Assembly (NCBI RefSeq): GCF_000003855.2
Contig: NW_003101679.1
Location: 2,093,276 to 2,157,275 of the forward strand
Length of the DNA: 64,000 bases
Origin: Blastomyces gilchristii SLH14081
Lineage: Eukaryota; Ascomycota; Eurotiomycetes; Onygenales; Ajellomycetaceae
Reading direction: 5' to 3'
The notes under the pieces were generated by a model, which saw only the letters and a list, made by a program, of their open reading frames with translations, was not told the origin of the DNA and did not search any database. The position numbers were made by a program, and so were the translations under genes. This document shows, piece after piece, positions 47,360-58,391 of the stretch. Within the stretch, counting starts at the first letter, position 1. Each line of letters starts with the position of its first letter.

Positions 47360-49747
47360 ATGAATATACAATTAAAACAATAAAAAAAGTTTAAAAACTC
47401 TTCAAAAATCACATTTATTTAAAATAATGTGAATAGAAACTCAAATTGTATTTATTCTTATCTTCAAATTTCATTTGAATAAAAAGTTAATTTTATACTG
47501 CTTCAGAAACCAAATTTTGATACTGAGTAATAATATATTATTTCTCATTCAAGCTACTACTGCTTTCTATCTCAAAAAACTGAGATAAAGTCAAGAGTAG
47601 TGATCTATGAAAGAAAGAGATCAAGATATTAATTGAATCTAAGATTTAATATTATGTCTGACTCTGATATTCTGATGAGTGATATTATAGATAAAGAAAA
47701 TGAGTTTGATACTATACAGCTTATAAATATCTATAATAAAAAGTCATTGAATAGAAATAACAATATCTGAATAATTAATGAAGAATTTCTGAATATAACT
47801 TTATTAAGAAACTCTATAACAGTAGAAGATTTCAATGCACATTATCTCTGATGAAATTCAGAATGCAAAAGAGCAGTAAGAGTAGATAATCTGATTGAAT
47901 GAATCTTTGAGCATTCAATAGATCTAGTTAACAAGTCTGATCAACAAACATTCTTTAGAAAAGATATGAAATAGAAATCTATTATAGATTTAATCTTCAT
48001 ATTATAAAATCTAATTGAAAAAAGACTTATAAACTGATTTATTAATTCAAATGAGATATCAGAATCAGATCATCAGATTATTCAATTTAATATTGAAGTA
48101 AGTGAAAAATAAATTAGTGAAAACTCTCTTCTCTCTAATCAGTTTAACTTTGAAAAAGCTGATTGAAAAGCAGTTGAAGAAAGTATAAAACTGTTAAAAT
48201 CTGAAAAACAGAGTAAGCTCTATTGAAATCTCAGTCAAGATATCTCAAATGAAATGCTGAAGAATAGTGTAAAGCTTATTACATCTATTATTCTAATAAG
48301 TGATAGAGATAATATTTCAAAGAGAAAGTCTTCTGAGTACTTCAAATCTTGATAAAATGAGAATATTACATCTAAAAGAAAACAATTAGCTACTGCTAGA
48401 AGAGATTGAAAGAATGATATAATATCTGATAAAGAGTTCAAAACTGTCAGAAATGAATATTTTTCAGACATTAAAAGAGCTAAAACAGACTGCTGAAACA
48501 AATTACTTGAAGAAGTATAAGAAAAGACAGTTTTTAAAGCTTTTAACTATACTAAAACAAGAAGTGTAGCAAATCTTTCAGTCTTAGAATATAAGTTTCA
48601 GAATGAATCATATACAGCAAATTGTTTTAAGAAAAAATGTCAAGCTTTTATAAGAATTCTCTTTCAAAACTCAGCAGATTCAGACAAAGAGAAAGAGAAT
48701 ATATCACTTTATAACTATATTGATGAAAATGACTTGAAATGGACTGATCTTACACAAGATGAATTAGAGTCAGCTATCTTCTCAAGTTCAGTTAAAACTG
48801 CTGCAGGGCCTGATTCAATCAATCACTTGATCATTGAAAATACATACTTCTACTCAAAGAATGAATATTTTAAGCTCTTTTTCAATCTCTTGAAAAATAG
48901 ATATCATTCTGAATGCTGAAGAGAAGTCACTGAAGTGATCCTTATAAAACCTAGTAGAAAAACTTCAATTTATAAGTTATATAGAGTAATATCTCTATTA
49001 AACTGTCTGAAAAAGGTTTTAGAAAAGATAATAGCTACTTAACTATCTTTTATAAGCTCTATTAATAATTCTCTTCTATTCAGTGAATAAACAGAAGATA
49101 GAAAACAATACTCTGTAATTAACACTATTCTCTCAATTATTTATAACATTTAAATAGCAAAGTATGAAGATCTGATCTCAACTGTAGTTTTTATTGATAT
49201 AAAACAAGCATTTAATCATGTTTCAAAGTCAAAGTTAATTCAGACTTTAAAGATGTTAAAACTGTCACTTTCTCTAATAAAATAGATTAACTGTTTTATA
49301 TCTAAAAGAATCATACAACTATTCTTTAATAAAACAAAATAAGACAAGGCTGAGATAAAAATAGAAGTACTGCAAGAATTTTCAATGTCATTCATTTTAT
49401 TTGTAATATACACTGCATATCTACTCAAGAATAGAGATATGAAAATAGTGCAATCTTCAAGTTATATAAATGATATTGATCTAGTCTACCACTTAAAAAC
49501 AATCAAACAGAATTTAGAAGTGATTAAAAAAGCAGTAAAGAAAATCTTTGTTAGAGCAGATATTAATCAAATTTAATTTAATATGAATAAAACTAAGTTA
49601 ATTCATTTCTTTTCTAAATTCAATGAGAAAAAACTATGCCTAACTCTTTGAAATAGAGAGATTAAACCCAGTTTAAATGTCAAATGATTAGAAGTATAAT
49701 TAAACTTCAAGTTGAATTTTAAATATCATATTCAACAAAGAACTATC
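47360..49747 (+). pseudogene. LINE ORF2 endonuclease and RT, copy 3 (N-terminal part)
   Basis: Starts at ATG 47360. Endonuclease: FILLQKPNFD at about 47500 (normally QEP), and VEDFNAHYL at about 47824-47850 (normally GDFNxHH). RT: an open piece 48734-48919 with KTAAGPDSINHLII, then YRVISLLNCLKKVLEKII at about 48980-49030, FIDIKQAFNHVS at about 49190-49222 (first catalytic Asp kept), and SYINDIDLVY at about 49460-49490, where YxDD reads YIND. SINE-1c interrupts the frame at 49748. The RT continues at 50133-50321 and the ORF at 59068. Dense TGA/TAA stops show it is dead. Confidence 0.88.
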
Positions 49748-50120
49748 GCCTCAGTGACTGAATAATTAATGCAGCCACTCAGTAGCACCTTGGTGTGGGA
49801 AGCCAAGGCATGTGGGTTCGAAACCCGCAGGGGATGTATTAAATCCAGAACTTAAGCACCTCAGGTTTCTAATAAATCCAGAGATGTACAAATCACTTCA
49901 ATGAATTGCTCTATGTTCCTGGGCTGGGAAGTTATTATTGCATGTATCTAATTGTCACTTCTTTGTATTTTCCTATGTTCTTGTTATCTTGACATGATCT
50001 TAACACCTGTATGTCCTCCTGTATAACCAACACTTGACCTGTATTTAACATCACGCAAGGACTCATCATATGCTCCGCTTGCATATGAGTATAATAAAAG
50101 AATAATAATAATAATAATAA
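49748..50120 (+). mobile_element. SINE-1c, tRNA-derived SINE
   Basis: A 373-bp plus-strand copy in LINE ORF2, flanked by caaagaactatc (49736-49747) and caaaaaactatc (50121-50132), one difference in 12. The B box GGTTCGAAACC is intact at about 49816. The A box region has changed (GGCCGAATGG now GACTGAATAA): GG to GA or AA, CCG to CTG. The tail is (TAA)n at about 50099-50120. It is the most decayed of the three copies. Confidence 0.92.
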
Positions 50121-50321
50121 CAAAAAACTATCAAGGCAGAAAGACTATTGAATAGCATAATCAGACTATTAAATACAGAGAGAGATCTATTATTCCAGAC
50201 TATGAGACAGTTATATATAGCCTGTATTATCTCAGTAGCTGATTATGAAGTTCAAGTTTGATAAAATAATCAAGAAAATTTCACTGAACTCTTTCAAAGT
50301 CTGTAAAACAGAGCTTTGAGA
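50121..50321 (+). mobile_element. LINE copy 3, short piece between SINE-1c and gypsy-2 copy B
   Basis: Late ORF2 sequence (after the RT palm), homologous to 13505-13700 of copy 2 on the minus strand. The last four bases, gaga, recur at 59064-59067 where the LINE resumes. No open frame. Confidence 0.88.
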
Positions 50322-50487
50322 TGTGGTTCGGAAGAACGTACGACCGCCGGATAATAACGCGGCCGCTTTCGAACACGCTTACGAATGTCAAGCGGCCCTA
50401 GCGGCCACTAATTAATTTAGATAATGTATATAAGAAGCCAGTGTACACCTGTAATCATACACTAACTCAAGCAACCTTTGAATCACA
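50322..50487 (+). repeat. Gypsy-2 copy B 5' LTR
   Basis: 166 bp. The first 100 bp are practically undecayed (ACGACCGCCGG, AACGCGGCCGC, AAGCGGCCC). The 3' LTR of the same element has lost several of the same CG and CC sites. A TATATAAGAAG box lies at about 50428-50437. Confidence 0.92.
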
Positions 50488-50493
50488 TCTGAT

Positions 50494-52493
50494 AGCATGT
50501 CTAAAAATCAGTGAGAAGCACAGGCTTCTTCAGGATATGATAATTCCATCTATAAAGCAATTTATAGTTATTATGTCAGTGTAGTTCTAAAACATCTCAA
50601 AAGATAGTGTATAAAGAAGTAGTGAGTGAAAGAGCATCTGATTGATACTGCTCTACTTATTGAAGAAAAACTTCACACTCAGATGAATGTCATGTATGTG
50701 AATAAATGAGATATGAGAAAAGAGATAAGAGCAGTGAATCAGATTCAAAGAAGATCACTCTCTACTCAGAAGAATAAAAGAGAAATAATTATCACTGAAG
50801 TTATATGATAATAACAGAAAATGAAAATCAGAAATAATATAACAATATAGTGATAGACATTATACAATTAATAAGAAATCACTGAAATGAATATCTTCTC
50901 TAGTTAATATAAATAATATTCTTCTCTGCTATCTGAACTGAAAGATATGTAGAATCTCTCAGAGAATTTACTCAAAGCAGTAAGAAAAGCAGCTGAGATT
51001 ATTAAATCAGAATTGAAGCTCTGTATATGTATGAGAATTCTAAACAAGATCAAGGTCTTATGTACACAGTGACAGGCCAAGATGAAAGTCAAGCAATAAT
51101 TGATATTCACTGTGAATTAAGTATTCACTATGAGGAGCTTCACTGACACAATTATCATTATTAATAAGAATAGGGAAAATCAGATTGTAGACCTGTAGCA
51201 GAAGATTGAATATTTAAACAGATAGATAATTATACTGAATCTGAAGATCTCATTACAATCATTCACAATCTCATCAGAAGTGTATACATTATCTAAGATT
51301 GCTGCACAGAATGAGAATCTGAGTATGAAATATATCAAGCTAGAAGATCTGCTGAAGTTATCAAGCTTTAATAGCAACTGAAAAAATAATGCTGTAATCA
51401 GCTGACTAAGTCAGATACAATCATATTATCAGATTGAATATGAACTCACAGATGAATAGTTAACAGAATTTCAACAAGTCTTAAGATCTGCTATATTTCT
51501 ACATGAAAAAGTGAAGTCATTATAAATGACTGATGAAAAGATGAATCTCATAGACTCAGAATAATATTCATTCTCATAAATATGAAATAAGTTTTTCAAA
51601 TAAATCTTGCACAACTTTGAGAAAGTGAATATATGAAATAAGTATTATAAACACTTCACTGAGTGTAGATAAGTGAGTGATCTTATATCATACTTCACAC
51701 ACTTCAGCTTATACTATCTCATATTAAATGAAGAGCTTTCAATATCTTTCTGTTTAGAGATCTTCATTCATGATCTTATATCTGAGTTAAGAGTGAAATG
51801 AAAATGCTTAATCTCACAATCAGATACAGTGAAAGAAGTATATAATATTCTCATTATACAGGAATAAGTGAGTTAATTATGACAGAAAATACTGCAATCA
51901 AGTATATCTTAGCAGAGAACAGATAATCAGACTTCTATAACATAAGTTACATATCTAAACACAATGAATCTAGATTTGAATGCTATTACTAAAGCACTGA
52001 ATTCTCTAAAAAAGAAATTCTCTGAGTGACAATCTTGATGTTATAAGTATTGAGCTCGCTTTAACTGTGAATGTTAAAATCATGATGTAAAAGATTGCAC
52101 ACAGTGTGCACAGTCAAGAAAGTTAAAAAACTAGCAGAATCAGTGAGCTCAGAGACACTCACTGATATTCTATAAAAAGTCTTCTAAGTGAAAGAGATGC
52201 CTGCATTAGATGACTCTCTGAATTCTGTAAATATTAGAAGAAAGCAGACTTCTGACTGAGATACAGATGAAGATGAAGCAGACATTCATCTCAATACTTT
52301 AAGATCTGAAATATTAATATATAGAGAATACTTGAATAAGAATAGAGAGATAACTGCAAAAGTGTTAGTAGATACAGAAGCTTCTACATAATATATTGAT
52401 AATTATATAATCTGAAAACTAAAAGAAATCTGCTGAGTGAAGAATTTCTGATATATAAGATTATCTGATAACTGATATTTAGTATCATCTATA
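50494..52493 (+). pseudogene. Gypsy-2 gag and protease, decayed, copy B
   Basis: Starts at the shared ATG just after the LTR (TAGCATGTCTAAAAA at about 50495). It runs parallel to 40217-42200 of copy A. The protease motif VLVDTEAST at about 52361-52390 keeps the Asp-Thr of the active site, with Gly now Glu. The following YIDNYII matches the retropepsin strand after the catalytic loop. The frame is interrupted by stops and then by the MITE at 52494, which lies a few dozen codons after the protease motif. Confidence 0.78.
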
Positions 52494-52999
52494 TAGACTG
52501 GCCGCCGGGACAATGAATTTCACGTTTGGTCCCATTTGGTCTGGTCCCATACATTTCTTGGCGTGAATCCCGCTGGGACTGGCTATCAAAAAAACATGTA
52601 AAGTGACTATATATCAGATCTTAAAATGAAACCATGACTTGAAAAAAATGAGAAAGTGGTCTTATTTGATCCCATTTAGTCCCATTCTTGGCATCAAGTT
52701 ACTATTTTTAGACATTTTAAGGTTTTTTTTAGACTATTTTTAATTTTTTAAAAAGTAACGCTTTTTGGTAATGCTCAAATGAGATTTAAAGTCATTTAAA
52801 GCAATACAAATAATTTAAATTGAGAAGTGGAAATCATGATCCCATTTGAAAAATGTGACAAGAGTAGACAGTAAGTCTCACTGAGACAGTATGAGACTAC
52901 TATCTAATGTTAAAACCGTGTAATGGGATCAGTCGAATTGGTAATGAGACTATCAAAAAATCTGGTCCTGGTCCCAGACACGGTCACACGGTCAGTCTA
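52494..52999 (+). mobile_element. MITE (506-bp hAT deletion derivative), copy 2
   Basis: Ends TAGACTGGCCGCCGGGAC and, reversed, TAGACTGACCGTGTGACC, with the 8-bp duplication catctata at 52486-52493 and 53000-53007. Its first 110 bp match the right end of the hAT element (20250-20362, reversed), including CATTTCTTGGCGTGA. The remaining body matches the 280-bp MITE at 18273-18552. It has no coding frame and is only lightly decayed. Confidence 0.93.
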
Positions 53000-53007
53000 C
53001 ATCTATA

Positions 53008-54845
53008 AGAGTAAGAGTTCTCTTGCACTTCAGAGAATAATCTTACTATATTTAAATATGAGAGCTGCAGAACATGAAATACAACCTTATTCTTGAACTC
53101 AATTAATTTTAAAGGTTCAATTCACAGATTCAATGATGTATGTATTATATATAGTTAACTGATAGAAAGAAAATAGTTCATATAATTCTATCAACTGATA
53201 TGAGAAGAACATTTCATATTTCTAATATAGAAGAATTAAATCTGCTTTACACATTAACAAGTAAAGAGAATTGATTTACAAGATCTTATCTGAAAGTATT
53301 CTGTATATTTATACAGGGATCTGAAAGTGAAGAAAATCAAGATAAAGAATATACAGAAGAACAAGCATATAAAGAAACTTCGGAACAAGTATGAGAAGAT
53401 CTTCTGAATAGATCTTTCACTGAAATTGCCACCAGAATGAGGATGCATACATGAGATCAACATGTGGGATGTGAAACCCAGTCAATTAAAATGCATACTC
53501 TCTGTCACAGACACATCTTGAAGAACAGAAGCATCAGATCACAGATCTTCTAAAACATGGTCTTATACAATTCTTATTAAGCATGTGAGATTTCTCAGTT
53601 CTATTTATAAAAAAGACAGATGAGAAGTGACAGATGTGTATTAATTATCAAGTACTTAATAAGCTTATGAACAAGAACAGACACTTATGATCATGAATTA
53701 AACAATAGTTGAATACAGTCAGAAACACCTGATATCTATTGAAGAATGATCTTCTCTCAGAATATTGACAGATCTGTATAGATAAACTGTCAGTATTACA
53801 AATCACATTTAATATACAATGAGAGAAGTTTGAATTTCTGACAATGTCATTCAGTCTGATAAATGTACTCATCATCTTTTAAATGATGATGAATATAATT
53901 CTTTATAAATAGAATAAAATCTCATATCTTATATATCTGAATGACATTGTAGTCTTCTTAAACTCATATAATGAATATCTGAAGTATCTTGATAAAGTGC
54001 TTATAACTCTGACAGAGTATAAGCTCTATAACAAATCATCAAAGTGTGTGTTTGAAATGAAAGAGTTGAAGTTCATAGAATATGTAGTAAGTGATAACTG
54101 TATACATCTTATCTCAGAGAAATTAAATGTCATAGTGAATTGATCACAGCTGAGAAATGTATATCATATACAACAGTTTCTTGAGTTAATCTTATATTAT
54201 TACAGATTCATCAAGAATTTCACACAAATAGCTGCATCACTCTCAGATCTCTTAAGAGAAATAGATGCTAATCTGTGAAAGAAGAAGTTTTGATCAATTA
54301 TCTGAAATGTCATATGTAAAGAGTCTTTTCTCACACTGAGAGAACATATAACAACATTCTCAGTGTTTATTCAATCAGATCATGATAAATCTTTCTATAT
54401 CAAGACAGATACATCTGAATGAGCTATCAGAGACACTCTTTTACAGATGAGCAAGAATAGCAAGCTGCACTCAGTGATATATAATAGTAGAGAACTATCA
54501 GACACTGAGCTCAATTATTCAGTGTATGAAAAGAAATTGCTAGCAATCAAGCACACACTGGCATTGTGAGATAGATATATTGACAACAGGTATATAACAA
54601 CAGTGATCACAGATCATGAAAGCCTCATCTATCTATAATTACTAATAAAATCTTTCAAACACTTAGTATGTTGAATCTTGAAGTTCTAAGTGTACAATCT
54701 TTATCTTAAATATTAAAAGAAATTAGATACTGTGATGCCTCATTCAATCAGTTGCAGACTTGATTTCATGAGTGAGAATTCTGTGAATTAGATACAAGAA
54801 AAGTTTGTGTTAAACACACTGAGAGAATATAAGAAATCAGAATGA
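53008..54845 (+). pseudogene. Gypsy-2 RT and RNase H, decayed, copy B
   Basis: RT fragments: a YQVLNKLMNKNRH-like segment at about 53645-53690, an LLSEY.QICIDKL-like segment at about 53750-53780, an MSFSLINVLIIF-like segment at about 53845-53880 (normally MPFGLTNAP), and a YLNDIVVF-like signature at about 53930-53955 (first Asp of YxDD now Asn). RNase H runs about 54330-54680, with the FYIKTDTSE pattern (catalytic Asp kept), ELNYSVYEKKLLAIKH, and TDHESLIY (last Asp). All segments are split by stops. It is homologous to 42690-43990. Confidence 0.82.
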
Positions 54846-56050
54846 GTGAATATAATAATCTCTCACTTGAAGAACAGCAAGATGTCAGATGACAAGCATC
54901 TTGTGAAAGTGATAGAAGAGATGCTTTCAAACTTCAAGCTAGAAAAATTGAAAAATGATGTTATACTTTATCATGATCTAGAATATGCAGAAGCTCTCTA
55001 TCTGAAACATTTATTTAGACATGACTTAATAACTTATATATATAAGAAATTCAGTCACTTAGAAAGTCCTGAACTCATGAGTGTACTTAAATCAAGAATG
55101 TACTGATCAAGCATGGCTGAGAACATTCAGAATATATACTCACAAGCATCTGAATTACCAGGTCATAAAAGAATCTAAGAAAGGATTAGAATATGAGAAA
55201 GTGCAACATCAGATGAAATGTTTGATACAATCATTCAAATACTGAGAGATGCATCTCATAGATATATTGCCATAAACATTAAATAAAAATTGTTGAATAA
55301 TCACTGCTATTGACTACACTATTGACTGACCAGTTGTGAAAGCAGTTTCAGAGATAACAGAGAAGATAGTGACAAAGTGTCTATACAATAAGATTTATAT
55401 CAACTATGAAATACTGCATGAGATTCTAACTGATAACAGTGTGAATCTTGTAGAAGAAGTGATGAGGTATTTCATAAGTCAGTTACAGATAAGGTATTGT
55501 AGAACAACATTATATCATTCACAGATGAACAGAAAGATGAAACACTTAAATGAAATTCTGAACAACATGCTGATGAAATATCTAGTGAGTAAGTCTATAA
55601 GATTATGAAATGAATATCTTGATCAGATGCTATTAGTCACACGAATTCAGCAGCATATAGTCTTCAAGTATTCATCATTCTATCTGTTGTATGAATTGCA
55701 TCCGCGCATTCTGAAGAATGCTTCAGAAAAGGTGAGAGAGAGAACAGTGATTGTGAACACAGCAGGAACAACATTTGTAGATACAACAGTCACAGACACA
55801 GAATCAAGATTGAAAGAGATCAGCCACACACATGCAAAAGGTAACAAGTTACTCCTGAACTGAGCAATTCAATTGAAGAGAATACAAGACTCACTAGTTA
55901 AGAAATCAAGTCTTAAGATAGAAATGTAAGTTCTCATATACAATGAGAGTTATGAGAAGTTTGAATCTAGATAATTTAAGTTATATAAAATACTCAAATC
56001 ACATTCTCTGAGAATATACACATTGAAAGAACCAGAGAAATAAGTCTTAC
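54846..56050 (+). pseudogene. Gypsy-2 integrase, decayed, copy B
   Basis: The HHCC zinc region starts in the open piece 54846-55106 (YLKHLFRHDLITYIYKKF, then SHLESPELMSVL); the Cys pair is lost. The catalytic core follows: an ITAIDY-like strand at about 55300, then 55336-55608 with ILTDNSVNLVEEVMRYF (second catalytic Asp) and YHSQMNRKMKHLNEIL, where the third catalytic Glu position now reads Lys. 55627-55863 and the following part to about 56050 hold the C-terminal end, with a FKLYKILKSHSLRIYTL-like piece (normally GPYRIL...L.TY.L) used by many fungal Ty3 elements. Confidence 0.85.
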
Positions 56051-56760
56051 ACAACTTAATAAATGATTCACATCTTATAAAAGTAAAGATGCAAGACTTA
56101 AGCAGATTATAATTATTCACAGCACTATTATCAGTATTGAAAAAGAAGAAACTTACAATTGAAAAGTCTCACAAAGTAAGAGAAATCATAGACACTTATG
56201 AATCAGATAATCTCACTTATTCTGATCTTTTCACAATTATAAGAAAAGAATGAGAAGAAATGAAGAAATCAGATAAACATTACACTTTAATAAGTGATAA
56301 GACTGTAGTCAGTTATACAATAACATGTCACAGACAGCAGATGCAATATGGCAAAGAGCAGTCTCAGAGTGACAGACTTGTATATAAGTCAGATTACAGA
56401 AGAAAAAGAAATTCAGAATTGAATTCAACTGTTTATATTAGTTCAATCATAGAGACAATAGAGAATAAAGCATCTAAAATATCTGTGAATATGTGAGACT
56501 AAGTCATCTCAATCTCTGAAGACACTCAGAGATCAGATGAGATTAGTTTCAATGAGCTGTTCACTGTAGTAGTCTGAGTGAGTGAAGAGAGACAGTATAA
56601 TGCATAAGACAGAATCATAAGAGATGAAAGCTGCTGAATCTAGTCACTGAACACTGTATTATATAGAGATTATATAAGAGTAGTGACTAGCAGACAAAGA
56701 AAAAGTGTAAGAAAAGAAAAGAATTAATGAATTAATTATCAACTGTAAGAGTTGACTGTA
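56050..56760 (+). pseudogene. Gypsy-2 post-integrase tail, decayed
   Basis: Plus-strand continuation after the integrase. An open piece at 56260-56496 is basic and shared in part with copy A (62080-62300). It ends in an ISSIIETIENKASKISVNM segment. No chromodomain pattern is visible, and I do not recognise the tail. It ends before a stretch that is read on the other strand. Confidence 0.5.
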
Positions 56761-56909
56761 AAAGACAAATATTATCATACACATTTCATTCATTTTTATA
56801 CATCACACATTTAATCTATTTTCAATATCATATCACCTGAAAAATGTCAAAAATAAAGGAAATCTCAAAACTTGAGATTTATAAGAGATTCAAAAGTCAG
56901 AAGCTGCTC

Positions 56910-57188
56910 TTATAATAATACTATACATGTCTCTGATTTCTCTACTGCTCTGTGTACAATATTAATATCATTTATCACAAGATTGACTGAAATACCAATA
57001 TAGAAATGTGTATATGTGTGTGTAGAAAAATTGAAGAAGAGTGCAGGACTCACATAATCAGAAGACAAGACAGAAGAAACACAGATGAAAGAAATGCAAG
57101 AAGAAGAAGACACAGAACTGAATAAACAATGATGAGAGTCACTCAGAGCTGAACACTTACAACTCAGTGTATACACAATCTTTCTCAC
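56910..57188 (-). CDS. Antisense frame 3 of gypsy-2, copy B
   Basis: 92 codons, minus strand, with a matching frame in copy A (62712-63092) that ends at the same stop. The C-terminal 45 residues are close to identical (FNFSTH-YTHFYIGISVNL, VINDINIVHRAVEKSE), and the N-terminal part is Ser/Cys-rich and less alike. It contains no known domain. It lies 3' of the Cys-rich frame on the same strand, with a gap of 136 bp, so it may be a later exon of one antisense gene. In a region this decayed, two copies keeping one frame is notable, but the frame could also be open by chance because the antisense strand avoids Trp codons. Confidence 0.4.
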   Translation of the reverse strand: MRKIVYTLSCKCSALSDSHHCLFSSVSSSSCISFICVSSVLSSDYVSPALFFNFSTHTYTHFYIGISVNLVINDINIVHRAVEKSETCIVLL

Positions 57189-57324
57189 AGAAGAGAAAGA
57201 GAAAGTGATAGAAGAAGCTTGAAGATGAGAGAGAGTAGTCTCAGTGATATAATCATATTCAATTAGAATGATCTCTGATGTCAGAGCAACTAAGAATCAT
57301 TGTTAGTATATGAAAATCATAAAA

Positions 57325-57579
57325 TCAGAGATAAGAATAGTTACTGAATGAACACCTGCTGATCTTAGAGTTGTATGTGTAATTACAACACACATAAGAC
57401 TTCTCAGAAAGAGAGAGAAAGACACACAGAAATGCAGGAAGCAGAACACAGTATATAAACAGCTCATTTTCACAATGACATCTCAGACAAGTTGTATGAG
57501 TCTCATGTTTATAAATGTAAAAGAGTATAATATCTGTGTTTCTGTTTCTGAAAACACAGATATTTTTTACCTGCATCAC
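57325..57579 (-). CDS. Antisense Cys-rich frame of gypsy-2, copy B (DUF3716-like pattern)
   Basis: 84 codons, minus strand. Both copies begin MMQVKNI and keep VFRNRNTD-ILFY. The Cys layout here is C31-x2-C34, C44 followed by V-x2-P, C52, C65 and C76 followed by SF. From memory this resembles small Cys-rich domains of unknown function in filamentous fungi (CxxC...CVVxPG...CANC...RCSF, the DUF3716 type), which may bind zinc. Copy A (63114-63386) has Tyr at positions 34 and 44 but extra Cys at 25 and 28. The frame lies between the other two antisense frames. Function unknown; family assignment is tentative. Confidence 0.45.
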   Translation of the reverse strand: MMQVKNICVFRNRNTDIILFYIYKHETHTTCLRCHCENELFIYCVLLPAFLCVFLSLSEKSYVCCNYTYNSKISRCSFSNYSYL

Positions 57580-57899
57580 AAAGTCAGATGACAGATACTA
57601 GAGAATAGACTGATATGAATCTATTATTTCAAAGAAATTCATCAGAGCAGATGTACCTGTAATATTAAACTTTACAGTTATAAAAAGATTTTTAATGTCT
57701 GTGAATATCACAACTTTGTGTATAATAAAACTCATAATAGTTTTCTCTAGAAAAATCAGTGTTAGAAGAGAAGAGAAAAAAGAAAAGACTTATAATCTCA
57801 ATACTGTTGAAAAGAAGAGTAATTCTTCAGTATAAATGAATGATTATTTCATCACAAATATTTGAAATAAATGTAATAATCAGCATTCACAAATGAGCT
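57580..57899. other. Gap between antisense frames 1 and 2 of gypsy-2
   Basis: 320 bp with no open frame of length on either strand, AT-rich and decayed. On the minus strand it runs from the stop of the first antisense frame to the ATG of the Cys-rich frame. It could be an intron or untranslated sequence; I could not identify convincing splice sites. Confidence 0.45.
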
Positions 57900-58391
57900 T
57901 TAAATAGTCATATCATATACAGTCTTTGTACAATAAATTGTTTTAGAGATCAGTAAGAAGATTGAGAGTATACACACTGAGAAATATAGTTCATTAAGTC
58001 TACACAATATCTTCTTGAAATGAGGAGAGCTGATAATGAAAGCATTGATGGCAGAAGCAGAGAGAGTAGAAGTAGTGAAAGAGAGAGTCATGAGAACAGA
58101 GATAGCAGAAGTGAGAGAATCAGACACAGAGGCAGGTGTAGAAGATTGAGAAAGAGTGACAGAGAAAGAAACAGAGAAGACAGAGAAAGACACAGAAGAC
58201 TCAGTCACACATGATATAAGCAATTTCTTTATTATCATGTCTCTCAAGTTCTCAATCAATGATTCAATATTGAGATCATGATCATCAGTGAACACAGATC
58301 TATCAATGCATGAAGATTCTATACAAATCAAAACAAATATATCAGTATCTGCAGTTATATAAAATGATAAGAAAATATGATCAGAAAACAT
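57900..58391 (-). CDS. Antisense frame 1 of gypsy-2, copy B (163 codons)
   Basis: The longest open frame in the window. It starts MFSDHIFLSFYITADTD, has an acidic part, then a Ser/Thr/Ala/Val-rich low-complexity linker (about residues 67-118). A conserved tail (about 120-163) with FKKIL...L.E..FSVCILS..LLIS..IYC.KTVYD.TI is shared almost residue by residue with copy A (63706-63948), stop included. The tail has a hydrophobic stretch (VCILSIFLLIS) that could be membrane-seeking or simply buried. On the plus strand the same DNA is a purine-rich repeat (58021-58215). No known domain. It probably belongs to the same antisense gene as the frames downstream. Confidence 0.42.
   Translation of the reverse strand: MFSDHIFLSFYITADTDIFVLICIESSCIDRSVFTDDHDLNIESLIENLRDMIIKKLLISCVTESSVSFSVFSVSFSVTLSQSSTPASVSDSLTSAISVLMTLSFTTSTLSASAINAFIISSPHFKKILCRLNELYFSVCILSIFLLISKTIYCTKTVYDMTI
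58021..58215. repeat. Purine-rich imperfect minisatellite in gypsy-2 copy B
   Basis: Runs of AGCAGAAG, AGTAGAAG and AGAGAGAG-like units, the DNA behind the Ser/Thr/Ala linker of the antisense frame. The plus strand is also open here (58020-58214) and would encode an Arg/Ser/Glu-rich run, which I take as a by-product. Confidence 0.75.

Larger units (their letters stand above)
44175..49747 (+). mobile_element. LINE copy 3, 5' and middle part
   Basis: A plus-strand LINE inserted in gypsy-2 copy A with duplication actatgatctaga at 44162-44174 and 60812-60824. The element runs 44175-60811 and, without nested insertions, measures about 7.5 kb: leader 44175-45731, ORF1 45732-47330, ORF2 47360-60387, tail to 60811. 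It is interrupted by SINE-1c (49748-50120) and gypsy-2 copy B (50322-59063). It is the only complete copy in the window with both ends and a target duplication. Confidence 0.93.

Noticed and set aside
57529..57564. A 13-bp-arm hairpin (AATATCTGTGTTT / AAACACAGATATT) as a regulatory structure
   Set aside because: It lies inside the Cys-rich antisense frame, and the arms are not kept in copy A (about 63332-63372), so it is probably chance plus coding constraint.
58020..58214. An Arg/Ser/Glu-rich protein on the plus strand (RS-like)
   Set aside because: It is the reverse reading of the purine-rich repeat behind the Ser/Thr/Ala linker of the antisense frame, and the equivalent plus-strand reading in copy A has a different composition.
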